DNA from: Synechococcus sp. CC9311
GTDB lineage: Bacteria; Cyanobacteriota; Cyanobacteriia; PCC-6307; Cyanobiaceae
DNA length: 64,000 nt
NCBI RefSeq assembly: GCF_000014585.1
Contig: NC_008319.1
Coordinates: 930,001-994,000, forward strand
Direction: 5' to 3'
Positions 27,654 through 37,932 of the stretch are shown here, one piece after another. The notes beneath the pieces are model-generated. The model searched no databases. It was not told the DNA's origin and worked only from the letters and a program-made list of their open reading frames with translations. Both the position numbers and the translations under genes were made by a program. Within the stretch, counting starts at the first letter, position 1; every line of letters starts with the position of its first letter.

Positions 27654-29333
27654 CTACGCGTCCCCGTTGTTGCTTTGATCCTCAGGATGCCAAGATCGGG
27701 CTGAGCGGCCTAGATCCAACGCTTTTGGATCTGCAAATAAAAGCAGTTGCTGTTTAGCTCGGGTGATCGCTGTGTACAGAAGCGAGCTGATTTGGCGATC
27801 GTCGAAATTAGGCCAGAGCAGGAGCACTTTGTCCATCTCGCAGCCCTGAGCCTTATGAATTGTGAGTGCGAGAGCGGGCTCGAGGTGCCGAAGACGGGCG
27901 GGGTGGTAAAGCGCATGTCGACTCTCGCCAGAGGGGTCGCTGCAGAGAAACAGGGCCCGTTGTTGAACCCCCTCACCGACCATGACCCCAAGATCTCCAT
28001 TTGCGAGTCCGAGTTCCGGCTGATTTTCACTGCAAAGCACTGGCAGGCCCGATGGCCAGCGCTGAGGTTCAGAGCCATCGAGCAAGTTTTGGTGGACGGC
28101 ATCAACGCCCCATGGCCCCCGTCGACGCGGGCAGAGCACCATCAAGGTGTCAAGGATGTTGAGGAGATCTTGGGCTTGTTGTTGATCAGGTTGCCCATGC
28201 GCATTGATCCCTAAAGCGCTTGCTTTTTCCTTGAGATGGTCGAGATGCCGCGTGAGTGCAGCATGCACAGCCTCAGGGATCTGCCTTGTTTGGGAATAAC
28301 TAACGGTGATATTTGAGGTTTTGGGCAACGAGCTGAGTTGTGACCAGAACGGTATCAAGCCTTGATCACGGAGCAGTGCACTCATCTGAGCGAGGGCACC
28401 TCGATTGCGATACACCTCTGTGAGGGTGATGGCCCCATCCTTGAAACGCCTGTTTTGATTTGGTTCCTGGAGATGTTGCCAAATGGCTCCTGTACCAATC
28501 GGTGGTAGCTGAGCGCTATCTCCCACCAAGATCAGTTGGCAATGGGTTGGCAGTGCACTCAACAGTGCACGGCCTAGCTCTAAATCCACCATCGACATTT
28601 CATCGACGATGAGTAGGTCCAGCTCCAGCGGATTGCGTCGGTGACGGCCAAAGCCTCCAGGGCGTGCTTCAAGCAAACGATGAAGAGTGGTGCAGGGCAA
28701 TGTTGCGGTGATTGGGTTGCTGCGAATCGCGTCTTGGAGGCGACGTGCGGCCTTGCCTGTGGGAGCGGCCAGCCGGGCTCGAAGCTTGGGTTGCTTCTCA
28801 AAAGCGCGGAGCAGCATGTGCAGAACCGTGCTGGTTTTGCCGGTTCCTGGACCTCCGCTGAGCAGAACCACGCCGTAGCGATCGATGGCACGGACAGCCG
28901 CTTGCTGTTCAGGACTGAGATCGTTGTTGTTGGACAGGCGGCTGGTAGTAGCGCCGTGGTTTGTGGCATGGATTGGAGCCTGGAAACAGCGGCGCTGAAG
29001 TTCGAGTTCGAGCTCTTGCATGGCTCCGTGCCAGCGACGCCACGACAGGCTGTTGTGGTTCAGGACTAAAACCGCTTGGTCACCATCCAGCCATCCACTA
29101 GCCACTAAGGCTTCTCGGTGAACCCTTGGCCAGCCATCCGTTTCGATCCCATCTGGAACCTTGGCGCCGTCGTGAAGCTGCAGTGAGATTTCGCCTCTGC
29201 TCAGGGCAGTTGTGAGTGCTCGCAGGAGCTCGACGAGTGGTTCACTGTTTTGCTCTGGCGGCATGCGCCGTTGAAGTGTGGCTAGCACCCCACGGTGAAG
29301 GGCAATGACAGCATCCGACGCTGAAGATTGCAT
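27654..29333 (-). CDS. recD: Exodeoxyribonuclease V alpha subunit RecD
   Basis: The 5'-3' helicase of RecBCD. Walker A VVLLSGGPGTGKTSTVL, Walker B LLIVDEMSMVDLELG, GDSAQLPPIGTGAIW and the C-terminal LTIHKAQGCEMDKVLL and LYTAITRAKQQLLLF helicase motifs are intact. 559 residues is close to the E. coli length. The ATG shares a base with the recB stop (29333), so the pair is coupled. Confidence 0.95.
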   Translation of the reverse strand: MQSSASDAVIALHRGVLATLQRRMPPEQNSEPLVELLRALTTALSRGEISLQLHDGAKVPDGIETDGWPRVHREALVASGWLDGDQAVLVLNHNSLSWRRWHGAMQELELELQRRCFQAPIHATNHGATTSRLSNNNDLSPEQQAAVRAIDRYGVVLLSGGPGTGKTSTVLHMLLRAFEKQPKLRARLAAPTGKAARRLQDAIRSNPITATLPCTTLHRLLEARPGGFGRHRRNPLELDLLIVDEMSMVDLELGRALLSALPTHCQLILVGDSAQLPPIGTGAIWQHLQEPNQNRRFKDGAITLTEVYRNRGALAQMSALLRDQGLIPFWSQLSSLPKTSNITVSYSQTRQIPEAVHAALTRHLDHLKEKASALGINAHGQPDQQQAQDLLNILDTLMVLCPRRRGPWGVDAVHQNLLDGSEPQRWPSGLPVLCSENQPELGLANGDLGVMVGEGVQQRALFLCSDPSGESRHALYHPARLRHLEPALALTIHKAQGCEMDKVLLLWPNFDDRQISSLLYTAITRAKQQLLLFADPKALDLGRSARSWHPEDQSNNGDA

Positions 29334-32300
29334 TACGACAACCCCTCAAGCCATTGGTCCAGCCGGCGGATTCGCTTTAAAGGTGCCGGCTCGATCACTA
29401 CGCCTGAGCCTCCTTCGGGGTTGATGCCCCTCAAAAACACATAGGCGTAGCCGCCGAGATGCCGTTCGGGGTCGTATCCATCGAGCCTCCAGCGCAGATA
29501 GCGATCCAGGGCCAAAAGATAGAGATGGGCCTGGAGCGGATAGTGATGGGAGAGCATTTGCTCCTCCATCGCGGCTTGGCTGTAGTGCCGCGGTCCGCAG
29601 GCGACGCCCCGGCCAGAGTCGTCCCGTTCACCAATCCAATTGCTTTTCCAATCAGCCACCCACCACCGCGCTGTGGCGGGATTCTCTCCATCGGTGAACA
29701 CCAGATCGATCGATCCGGTTAAAAACCCCCGACTGCGAATGTCGAGCTGGCGCAAACTTTGTGCGTAGTGCTGACCAAAGCGATGGTCGCTGTCTGCTTC
29801 AAAGGCATGGGCTAAACCTGCTGAGTTCACTGGTTTGCCTCGCTGGGCAACGGGTAGGTCAAAGCTGAGCTCATGAAGACGCCGCCCAGCGCTCAAATCG
29901 GACAGTTTCAGGTCTTTGAGAGGGCCGCCTAGGGGTGCCTTCAGCACAGTATTGAGCGCTGTGATCACGGCATCGCAGTATTCGAGGTCGATTCCGGCTC
30001 GGCCAATCTCTTCAGCCACTACAGCCTGATTAGGAGCTTGGTCTGCAGGACCTTGAAAGCTCACCTGTTCAAGGATTCTGTGCAGGCAATCGCCCGCACC
30101 CGGACCTTTTGGAAAATCTGCAAGAGGGCCATTTTGATCGGCTGTATTCGCTGGGCTTTCGGGAGCTTCCGTATCGGCTACAGCATCAATATCGCGCCCT
30201 TCTTCGAGGTTGCGTGGATCAGCTGGGGCTGGCTTGTGATGTCCGTTCTGAGTGGAGATCCAAGCGGAGTAGCTGCTTCGACCCCAGCTGCGGTCGAGAG
30301 TGCGTTGAGGAACGTCCGACAACTGCAAGGTCTCAATCCTCGGAGCTGGACGCCAGAAGGGCAGGGTTGTGGTCTCTGGTGGTAAGTGGCGACTTGCGAG
30401 GGGTTTGTCGCGCATGGAAAGCTCCTTGACCCAGTTCGCTAGAGGATTGGCATCCTGTCCCGCAGCGGCGACCCAAAAGACCACGAGATGGCGCTCCGCG
30501 CGGGTTAAGGCCACATAGGCCAGTCGCTCTGCTTCTGCAGCACTGTCGTCTTGGTTTCGTTCCGCGGCTTTATGTCCATGGCCCCAATGGGGGTTGAGCG
30601 CAACTTGCCAGGTTCCCTCTGGGTCGTTGGGCGGGTTACGCCAAAGAGGGCCTTTGCCATCAGCTGGTGCTTGCCACAAATAGGGGCAGATCACCACTGG
30701 GTACTGCAGGCCTTTGCTTCGGTGCACGGTGACAACGGCCACCGCGCTTTCCGCTAAATCGCTGTGGGGCTGCCTGTTGTCAGGGGTGGGTTCGATTGGT
30801 TGTAAGCGCTGTCGTCTCAACCAATCTGCGGCGCTGCCCAGGTCGAGGCCTTGTCGATGCATGGCGTCTTGCACCAGTCGTGCACATTGCTGGATGTCAC
30901 CTAACAAGCGCCCGCGGCTCGAGAGATCAGCGAGCATTCGGCCCTCGAGGAGTTGGGACAAGCAGCCGAGCAAACCCAGGAAAGGGAGGTCGTCCTGCAG
31001 GTTGCGGAGTTGCCCTGCGAGTCGGTCGAGATCACCGTTGGTTTCTGCGTCCTGCAATTGATGGCTTGTCCATTGCATCAGGGCAGAACAGGCGAGTCGT
31101 CGCAATCGTCCGCCATCGGCGGGTGTGGTGAGGGCATCAAGAAGATGTTGCAACTCAGCCGCGCCGGTGGTGCTGAGAACATCTCCAGGACTCACGAGGC
31201 GGCTGGGTAGGCCTCTTTGAGCGAGCTGTTCTCGTACCGCTTCGGCTTGTCGATGACGGCTGACAAGAACGCACAGATCCGATGGGGTCAGAGATGGATC
31301 GCTGTCGAGCAGGTGGAGGGCTTGGCACGCGACCAGGGGCGGAATGGTCGATTCGAGTGCTGTTCGTGTGGGGGGTGAGTCGGAGTCATCGGCTTGTAAA
31401 TCGATGAGTTGGAGAGGCTGCTCACCATCCGGGAGCTCCAAGGGAAGGGCGGTGGCACAGGGTGTAACACGCGGCACCTCGAGCTTTGACCGCTTGAGGC
31501 CTGGTGCCATCCATTGGTTCATCGCCTCCATCAGAGACGGAGTTGTACGCCTGTTGTCGAGCAGATTGTCGATTTGATCAGCTTGTTGCCGGGCTTGCTT
31601 GTAGGTGTTGAGATCTCCTCCTCGAAAGCGGTAGATCGCTTGCTTGGGATCACCCACCATCAGCAAGAGATGGTTTGGCGTCGCAAAGCAGGCCTGGAGC
31701 AGGCGCCACTGCAGTGGATCCGTGTCTTGAAATTCGTCGATCAGAGCGACGCGATAGCGCCGTTGAATTGGGACCAGCCAGCGTTTCGGTTCAGCATCTG
31801 TCGCTTGGGGATCTAGGGCATCGAGCAAGCCAGAAAAGCTGATGACCCCCTGTTGAGCACGGCGGGCGGCCAGGGTCTGGAGTCCGTGGGTGAGCGCATG
31901 GCGCCAAACCTTTTCAGCTGGTCCATCCCACAGAGCGGCAATGGCTTTTTGCAGGGTTGGTTGTGGAAGGTTTGGATGGATTTCGTTGCAGCGGCGAGCT
32001 GTTTTGCTGAAACATCCGGGATGGAAGTAGTCACCAAGTAGGCTCTGATTTCGCACGTCTCCGTAACTAATGCGAAACGGCTGCGTGCTATTTTGTTGGG
32101 ATATCCAGGCGCTAAGTTCGTTCGCGCGATCTTTTTTCGGTTTCGGTGAGTAGGGCTTGGTGTCGGTTTGGCCTTGGCTTCGCCAATCCGTTGCGCAGTC
32201 GCGAAAGGCCGTTTCCAGCGTTCGTCCGTTTGTGTTCCATTCCGCTTCGAACGCAGTCCAGCTCGATTGCAGCCACTGGTCAAAGCACTCGATCAAGGGA

Positions 32301-32971
32301 CCCTCTAGGTGGTCTGATCCTTCAGTGCCGGCGATCCGAACTGCGCAATCGCTGTCTAAGCGACTGAGGGCATGGCTTAACTGATCAGCTGAGAGGCCGG
32401 CATGCAACAGCCCTGAGACGTCGCTCGCAGGAAGGGCCAATACTTGGTGTTCCCAGTAGTCGTAAGCCACCTCTTGGGACAAATGCTGGCTGTCATTTTC
32501 AAGACAGACCTCCATTGCCGTGCCGTTCTGGAGAGCTTGTCGGCGAAGGCTGCGCCGGCAGAAGCCATGGATGGTGGTGATGTCGGCACGTTCCAGCCCT
32601 TCAAGTGCTTCTAAAAGGTTGCTGGCGATCGTGCGACGGGTATTGGGATCTTGCCCGTGGAGTATTAGCCACTCCTCCATCACTGCATCTGTGGGTGAGG
32701 AGTCGGTTTGGGAGTTGGAGTTGTTGGTTTGGTTTTGGAGAAGCGCTTGTAGTGCGTCGTTGAGACGACGACCAATTCGATCACGCAATTCCGCCGCGGC
32801 GGATTCTGTGAAGGTGACAACTAAAAGCTCTTTGAGATTTAGCTTCCGCTCTGTGACTAGCCGTAAGACCAGGTGGGCTAAAGCAAAGGTTTTGCCCGTT
32901 CCAGCACTGGCTTCGAGGAGACGAATTCCGGCATCAAGGGGGTAGTGATTGGGTTGAAACCGGCTGCTCAT
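29333..32971 (-). CDS. recB: Exodeoxyribonuclease V beta subunit RecB
   Basis: 1212 residues: a UvrD-like 3'-5' helicase with Walker A LEASAGTGKTFALAHLVLRL, VALIDEFQDTDPLQWRLL and AVVTVHRSKGLQYPVVICPY, and YVALTRAERHLVVFW. A C-terminal nuclease follows, with metal-binding residues in LTGSIDLVFTDG, VADWKSNWIG and YPLQAHLYLLALDRYL. All catalytic motifs appear intact. It repairs double-strand breaks in complex with RecC and RecD. The ATG overlaps the recC stop by four bases. Confidence 0.96.
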   Translation of the reverse strand: MSSRFQPNHYPLDAGIRLLEASAGTGKTFALAHLVLRLVTERKLNLKELLVVTFTESAAAELRDRIGRRLNDALQALLQNQTNNSNSQTDSSPTDAVMEEWLILHGQDPNTRRTIASNLLEALEGLERADITTIHGFCRRSLRRQALQNGTAMEVCLENDSQHLSQEVAYDYWEHQVLALPASDVSGLLHAGLSADQLSHALSRLDSDCAVRIAGTEGSDHLEGPLIECFDQWLQSSWTAFEAEWNTNGRTLETAFRDCATDWRSQGQTDTKPYSPKPKKDRANELSAWISQQNSTQPFRISYGDVRNQSLLGDYFHPGCFSKTARRCNEIHPNLPQPTLQKAIAALWDGPAEKVWRHALTHGLQTLAARRAQQGVISFSGLLDALDPQATDAEPKRWLVPIQRRYRVALIDEFQDTDPLQWRLLQACFATPNHLLLMVGDPKQAIYRFRGGDLNTYKQARQQADQIDNLLDNRRTTPSLMEAMNQWMAPGLKRSKLEVPRVTPCATALPLELPDGEQPLQLIDLQADDSDSPPTRTALESTIPPLVACQALHLLDSDPSLTPSDLCVLVSRHRQAEAVREQLAQRGLPSRLVSPGDVLSTTGAAELQHLLDALTTPADGGRLRRLACSALMQWTSHQLQDAETNGDLDRLAGQLRNLQDDLPFLGLLGCLSQLLEGRMLADLSSRGRLLGDIQQCARLVQDAMHRQGLDLGSAADWLRRQRLQPIEPTPDNRQPHSDLAESAVAVVTVHRSKGLQYPVVICPYLWQAPADGKGPLWRNPPNDPEGTWQVALNPHWGHGHKAAERNQDDSAAEAERLAYVALTRAERHLVVFWVAAAGQDANPLANWVKELSMRDKPLASRHLPPETTTLPFWRPAPRIETLQLSDVPQRTLDRSWGRSSYSAWISTQNGHHKPAPADPRNLEEGRDIDAVADTEAPESPANTADQNGPLADFPKGPGAGDCLHRILEQVSFQGPADQAPNQAVVAEEIGRAGIDLEYCDAVITALNTVLKAPLGGPLKDLKLSDLSAGRRLHELSFDLPVAQRGKPVNSAGLAHAFEADSDHRFGQHYAQSLRQLDIRSRGFLTGSIDLVFTDGENPATARWWVADWKSNWIGERDDSGRGVACGPRHYSQAAMEEQMLSHHYPLQAHLYLLALDRYLRWRLDGYDPERHLGGYAYVFLRGINPEGGSGVVIEPAPLKRIRRLDQWLEGLS

Positions 32972-35900
32972 GCTCGTTGCGCCTCCAGCATCGGCGCATA
33001 CAACGCTTGAAAAGCCTCCTCAAAGCAGGCCTCTGTTAAAAAATTGTTCGCTTCGAAGTGGTTGCCAAAACAAAGCTGCATCTCTGCACGCTCCCGCTCC
33101 CCCATGCCTGCGAATCCACCATCCCAACGGCTTTCAAACGCTCGGTTCGCTTTGTCAAGACCTTTGTGCAACATGAGTGCTCTGGCCAACCCGCTGGCAG
33201 GTGGCACCGGCCAGCACGATTCAGCTCCAGCGGCCGCTAGAGCGTGGAGGGAAAAGAGAAGCTCCTGAGCTTTGTCTGAATCCAACGGTTGCCAGTGAAG
33301 GGCAAGTTGAAAGTGATCAGCTTTGGCGCTGCTGTCACATCGACAGATCACAGCCGTTGGGGTGGGCACTCCCGACGCTTGCTGGATGAGGTGGGTCAAC
33401 CATCCGCCAAGTGCAGTGCGCGACTGAAGCCGGCCTGCGCTGACCCAAACCGTGGTTGCTCCAGCCCTGAGCAAGGTGCGTGACTCGGTCTCTGAGCGGA
33501 TCAAATCACAGTGCAGAGGCCCGAGTTGCAAGAGGGTTTGTTGCAGATTTTGCCAGCGCTGCTCGAGGCGATTGGCCGCCAGTTGGCCTGCTGCGCCAGG
33601 CGGAAGCATTCCTTGGCCTCGAAGCTGTTGGCTCCATTCCCCCGGAAGAGCGTGTTTCCAGATCAAGCTCGAATCGCTAGCGAGCCAGTCGAGTTGATTG
33701 AGGAAGGACTGGTTCAGAAAGGATTGACGCTCCCTTTCCTCCAGTTCCAGCGCTGAGAGATCTTCCACGGGGGTGGACCACTCCCGTGTTTCCAATCCCC
33801 GCGCTTTGAGCCAATAGCGCTGGGGAGCTTCAAGCCAACGGCTTACGGCGTCTGAATCCAAACAGCCAGAGGCTGTAACTGGAGTCCAGCTCAGAGGATG
33901 GGCTAGGCCAAGGGAGTTTTTGCTCCAGCGATCGTGATCGCGGCGATCCAGATTGAGTCTGGCGTCCAGGTGGTGGCGGTCAGAACTGAAGACTGAGCCG
34001 GAGCTATTGGCGAGAAAATTGCGAGGATCCAAGGGATTGGCTGGTTGCTCCAACACCACGCGCTCGAATTGTTCGGGTGTGAGTTGCTCCTTCAGCAAGG
34101 TGAGCCATTGTTGAACTGGAGGCGCGGGGGGAAGCTCTTCGCCCTTGCGTTCATCGCGTGCATTCCAGCTAATAAGAAGATGTTGTCGGGCGGACATCAA
34201 GGCCTCCAACAGCACGTAACGGTCTTGATCTGTGCTGGATGGATCGCCTAGACGTCGCTGCTGTTCCAGGAGGTGAAAGCCAGGGCGTTCCTGCTGACGT
34301 GGAAAGCCTTGCGAATCAAGTCCCATCAGCACGATGAGTCGATGGGGAATGGCTCGCATCGGCTCTAGGGCGCTGATCGTAAGAGCGCCACTGCGGTGGC
34401 CAAAGCGACCGCTATCTGCGGAGAGGGCCTCATCAAGAATGGAGACCACGACGGTGAGATCAAGGTCAAGAGTGCACTCAGATGCCTGTTGCTGCATCGT
34501 GTCGAGTGCTTCGACGATCGCTTGTTGCTCCCAGGCCCAGTCACCTCCATCGCCATAGAGATGTTTGAGAAGCTGATTTAACTGTGTGGTCCAAGCACTG
34601 GGACTGTGGGGTTGACGTAAACGAATGATCCATTGCGCTAGTCCATCCAGTAGTGGCCACCATTCTTCAAGCTGCTGAATGGTGAGACCTCCCTGGAAGG
34701 GGGCACAGCCTCCAGGAGCAAGACCTGGCTCGGCTGGCAGGATTAGGCCAAGCAGCCAGCGATCAAGACACCAGCGGAGGCTATGGGTGTCATCGCCTCC
34801 TCGCTCCTTGCCATCCACCCCCCAACGGAAGCCGGTCTGCTGGAGGCATTCGGTGATTCGCACGGCATCCGTGGCCGTGATGCCTTGAAGGACTTGCAGG
34901 GCGGGGTTGGCCAGAAGTCCTTCGAGACCGGATGCCGTTAAGCGTTCACTGGCCAGCCTTAAAAGGGCCATAAACCCTTGGCTCAGACCTGGAGTGCTCT
35001 GCTGACTTCGATCGGTGAGCCGCCAGGGAATATTGACTCCAGTGGCGTCGTGATCACCGAAGACGGAGGTGAGGAGCGGTGCATAGCGCTCCACATCGGG
35101 AGTCATCACCAAGACATCTCGTGGCTCAAGGCTTGGATCAGAGGCCAGCCATTGCAGGATCTGATCGCGAACCAGCTGCACCTCTCGCCACGGTCCTGCG
35201 CAGGCCAAAAAGCGCAATGAGCTGTCGTGATCAACAGGGGTGAGCGTCGGTGCGCTTCCGTCTACTAGCTGTTGTTGCACCTGCTCCAGGAGCGTGGCTG
35301 GTCGCTGTTCGGATGCCGCGATCTGAATCGGCGCGGCGAAGAGATCTCCCTGATCCCATTGGCCGAGAAAGCAATCGCCGTTGCCTTCCAAGAGCAACTG
35401 AAACTCAGCCCCCATGCGCCCCAAAATCGCCTCAAGTCTTGGCGATTCCAAAAGCCAGGGGCCATCTGGCGGAGTGTTCCATGCTGGTCCGAGCGTTTGT
35501 CGCCTTTGTTCTGAGCGTTGCCACAGCTCTGGACAAGGTGTGAGCAGATAAAGCTCGATTGCCATCAGGCCCGAGAGGCCCTGAAGGAGTTCCACCTGTA
35601 CTGGAGCGAGATTACTGATGCCAAAGAGGCGCAACCGAGGTGGTAATGCGGTTGCTGAAACATCACCGTTCCTCAGCTGTTGAACGGCTTTCTGTACCTG
35701 AAGACCAAAGGGCTCACAGGGCAGGAGTGCTGCAAGGGCCCGAACGAGCTCAGGTTGCCAGAGCAAATGAGCCGGTAGGTCAGCGTCTCCATGGCCCTTC
35801 ATCCATTGGCTCAGTTCCTGTGGTCGGTAAAGGGCATAGTCATCCACAGCATCGGCGAGGCAGCGGGCAAGCTGCCAATGATCACGATTGAGCCGTCCAG

Positions 35901-36264
35901 AAACGCTGACGTGTTGCTCCCACCAGAGTTTCAGGCTTTCAGCGGAGGGATGGTCGAGAAGCCCGGGGAGCACCTTGAGTACAGACCAAACCAGTCGCTC
36001 TGCGCGCCAAGGATCTTCGCTCGTTGGATCGAGATCCAAAATGCAGCGCACCAATTGACGTAAGCGCGATCCAGGAAAGGGAAAACGCACAAGAGCGCTG
36101 ATGCCGTTGGCTTTGGCAAGCTGCTCGCCGAGCCATCGGCTTGTGGGCCAAGTGTTGACCACAATCTCCAACTCCTCAAACGGACCTGGGGGGTCAAGCG
36201 TCAGCGTCTGTGCCAGAAGCGATGCCAGAAACTCTGTGCGATTGCTGCGGTAGACCGTTAGCAA
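32968..36264 (-). CDS. recC: Exodeoxyribonuclease V gamma subunit RecC
   Basis: RecC scans for Chi and splits the strands in RecBCD. The domains are a helicase-like fold with N-terminal LTVYRSNRTEFLASLLAQTL and VNTWPTSRWLGEQLAKANGI, the GLMAIELYLLTPCPELW region, VLVMTPDVERYAPLL and LIVLMGLDSQGFPRQ. The nuclease-like C-terminus lacks catalytic motifs, as expected. The frame extends upstream to 36360, but TTG 36264 starts the conserved N-terminus and overlaps the phosphatase stop by only 7 bases; I chose it. Confidence 0.93.
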   Translation of the reverse strand: MLTVYRSNRTEFLASLLAQTLTLDPPGPFEELEIVVNTWPTSRWLGEQLAKANGISALVRFPFPGSRLRQLVRCILDLDPTSEDPWRAERLVWSVLKVLPGLLDHPSAESLKLWWEQHVSVSGRLNRDHWQLARCLADAVDDYALYRPQELSQWMKGHGDADLPAHLLWQPELVRALAALLPCEPFGLQVQKAVQQLRNGDVSATALPPRLRLFGISNLAPVQVELLQGLSGLMAIELYLLTPCPELWQRSEQRRQTLGPAWNTPPDGPWLLESPRLEAILGRMGAEFQLLLEGNGDCFLGQWDQGDLFAAPIQIAASEQRPATLLEQVQQQLVDGSAPTLTPVDHDSSLRFLACAGPWREVQLVRDQILQWLASDPSLEPRDVLVMTPDVERYAPLLTSVFGDHDATGVNIPWRLTDRSQQSTPGLSQGFMALLRLASERLTASGLEGLLANPALQVLQGITATDAVRITECLQQTGFRWGVDGKERGGDDTHSLRWCLDRWLLGLILPAEPGLAPGGCAPFQGGLTIQQLEEWWPLLDGLAQWIIRLRQPHSPSAWTTQLNQLLKHLYGDGGDWAWEQQAIVEALDTMQQQASECTLDLDLTVVVSILDEALSADSGRFGHRSGALTISALEPMRAIPHRLIVLMGLDSQGFPRQQERPGFHLLEQQRRLGDPSSTDQDRYVLLEALMSARQHLLISWNARDERKGEELPPAPPVQQWLTLLKEQLTPEQFERVVLEQPANPLDPRNFLANSSGSVFSSDRHHLDARLNLDRRDHDRWSKNSLGLAHPLSWTPVTASGCLDSDAVSRWLEAPQRYWLKARGLETREWSTPVEDLSALELEERERQSFLNQSFLNQLDWLASDSSLIWKHALPGEWSQQLRGQGMLPPGAAGQLAANRLEQRWQNLQQTLLQLGPLHCDLIRSETESRTLLRAGATTVWVSAGRLQSRTALGGWLTHLIQQASGVPTPTAVICRCDSSAKADHFQLALHWQPLDSDKAQELLFSLHALAAAGAESCWPVPPASGLARALMLHKGLDKANRAFESRWDGGFAGMGERERAEMQLCFGNHFEANNFLTEACFEEAFQALYAPMLEAQRA

Positions 36265-36863
36265 GGCACTGCCTGTAGCAATGGGGCCATCCTGTTTCGC
36301 GTAGCAGCCGTTGTCTTTTGAATTCCCTCGACTTGGACAACAGCCTCTGTTTCTGGGCAATACGCCGAAAGTTGTCCTCCATACACCGCACCCGTATCCA
36401 CCATCACGATCCGTCCGTGACGTTCCACATTCGGTCGAGGGGTATGACCAATCACCACAAGTCCATGGCTTCCGTCGTAATGCTCCCAGAAAGGTTCACG
36501 AATGGTCAGGTCGGGATGACCTTTGGAATCAAATCCTGCGTGAGTTGCCAACCAGCCGTGTCCCCAAAAAACAGTAGGGAGCTCCCGTAGACGCGGCAGC
36601 CATGGGTTGGCACTGTTGCAGTCAGGATCTCTGATTCTTTGCAGAAGATTTTGCTCATGATTTCCTCGCAGCCAGGTCGCCCTGCCATCCGTGACCAATG
36701 ACCAAACCAACTCCATCGTGGAGGCTGTATCTGGTCCACGATTGATGACATCTCCGCAAAACACGACGTGATCGTTCTTTGGCAAAACGCCGAGTAACCG
36801 CTGCAACGGCTGATAACAGCCATGTACGTCACCAATCACCCAGTGGTTGCAGCGCGGTGGCAT
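36258..36863 (-). CDS. PPP-family metallophosphatase (ApaH/PrpA-like)
   Basis: 201 residues with GDVHGCYQPLQRLL, FCGDVINRGPDTASTMEL, WLRGNHEQNLL and the C-terminal HTPRP, the metal-binding set of the PPP family. It is the serine/threonine phosphatase or diadenosine tetraphosphatase type; the residues alone do not decide. It lies immediately upstream of recC and overlaps it, so the four genes probably form one transcript. Confidence 0.9.
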   Translation of the reverse strand: MPPRCNHWVIGDVHGCYQPLQRLLGVLPKNDHVVFCGDVINRGPDTASTMELVWSLVTDGRATWLRGNHEQNLLQRIRDPDCNSANPWLPRLRELPTVFWGHGWLATHAGFDSKGHPDLTIREPFWEHYDGSHGLVVIGHTPRPNVERHGRIVMVDTGAVYGGQLSAYCPETEAVVQVEGIQKTTAATRNRMAPLLQAVPC

Positions 36864-36958
36864 GCCAAACAGCAGATAGCTTGTTCACATTAATTCCCTT
36901 GACTTGTGCGAATGAGCTGCGTTGAAATGCTTACCCTGATGGCCGTTGTGATCACTCT

Positions 36959-37204
36959 GTGGACCCACGATCATTGCCAGTGGCTCGTCGCGTGAGCCTG
37001 CTAGTGAATGCCCTTGATGGTGCCCAACGCACCAATGAGGCCCTTGCCGCCTGTGCCAATGGCGAAGAAATGCTTGATGTACTCCTGGGAGCATCGATGA
37101 AATTAAGGCTTGGTCTAACGCGTGAGCAGCTCCGCGATACACCACCGATTCGAGATTGGGTTTGGTGGAAAAATAAAGAAGCGATTGTTACTATTGGAGA
37201 TTAG
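36959..37204 (+). CDS. Conserved small protein of unknown function
   Basis: 81 residues from GTG 36959, with VARRVSLLVNALDGAQRTNE, ACANGEEMLDVLLGASMKLR and a conserved-looking end PPIRDWVWWKNKEA. No signal peptide. It diverges from the phosphatase. The composition and helices recall Nif11-like leader proteins, but this is only a resemblance. An alternative TTG start at 36974 is possible. I believe it is real. Confidence 0.65.
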   Translation: MDPRSLPVARRVSLLVNALDGAQRTNEALAACANGEEMLDVLLGASMKLRLGLTREQLRDTPPIRDWVWWKNKEAIVTIGD

Positions 37205-37258
37205 AGAATTATTTACTAATGTTTGTTTTTTGCCTTAATGAATGCGCATGATTGCTGA

Positions 37259-37648
37259 TTAAACTCTGCTGTATCCAAGCTTGGATGGATAAATTTTGAG
37301 GGGAAGGCCAAAGGACTCCATCAACTTTCTGCAAACATCACCGACTGTTCCATAAACCTCGATACTGAAACCATCACCAAGTTCTGCATGCTGTTGTAAA
37401 TACTCTTGAACGGGAGGATTGGAGACGTGTGCCGCAAATGATTCGTCATTGGCGTAGACCTCTGACCACACAAACGCTTGTGGGTCGTCAGGATCTTGAT
37501 CAAAAGTGTGATGAAGCATGCCAGGCTCGGACGACTGAACGGCCATGTCAGTCATGCGGGCGAGTTCCAGATATCGATCTATACAGCCCGGCTTGACATG
37601 GATACGCGCGAGAAGCATGAACGGAGTGGATTGATCGAAAGTCGCCAT
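37259..37648 (-). CDS. Antibiotic biosynthesis monooxygenase (ABM) domain protein
   Basis: 129 residues. The beta-strand pattern FMLLARIHVKPGCIDRYLEL, GMLHHTFDQDPDDPQAFVWS and VYANDESFAAHVSNPPVQEY is that of dimeric ABM enzymes such as quinol monooxygenase YgiN. It is probably cytosolic. The role and substrate are unknown. It marks the edge of the gene-poor accessory stretch. Confidence 0.85.
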   Translation of the reverse strand: MATFDQSTPFMLLARIHVKPGCIDRYLELARMTDMAVQSSEPGMLHHTFDQDPDDPQAFVWSEVYANDESFAAHVSNPPVQEYLQQHAELGDGFSIEVYGTVGDVCRKLMESFGLPLKIYPSKLGYSRV

Positions 37649-37932
37649 GTATTAGTAATCAAATTGGATCATTTCCCCAAACAGTACTTTGATTCTCTGA
37701 TCATTTCAAGTCTTTCGTTGTGAGGCTGATGCTGCTGACCAGAGTGGTGATTGTTTTATTCCTGAATAGAAATGTGTTCAAGATAATGGATAAAGCACTT
37801 GCTTTTGGCAGTGTTTTAATGCTGCCTTGAGTTGTTGTTTCTTCTTTAATGGTATGGGCATATCTGCTGCGAATTTCTAGGCCTTGCTCATTTTGTTCAA
37901 TAAGTGATTGAAAAAGATTCGTCTCATGCTTC

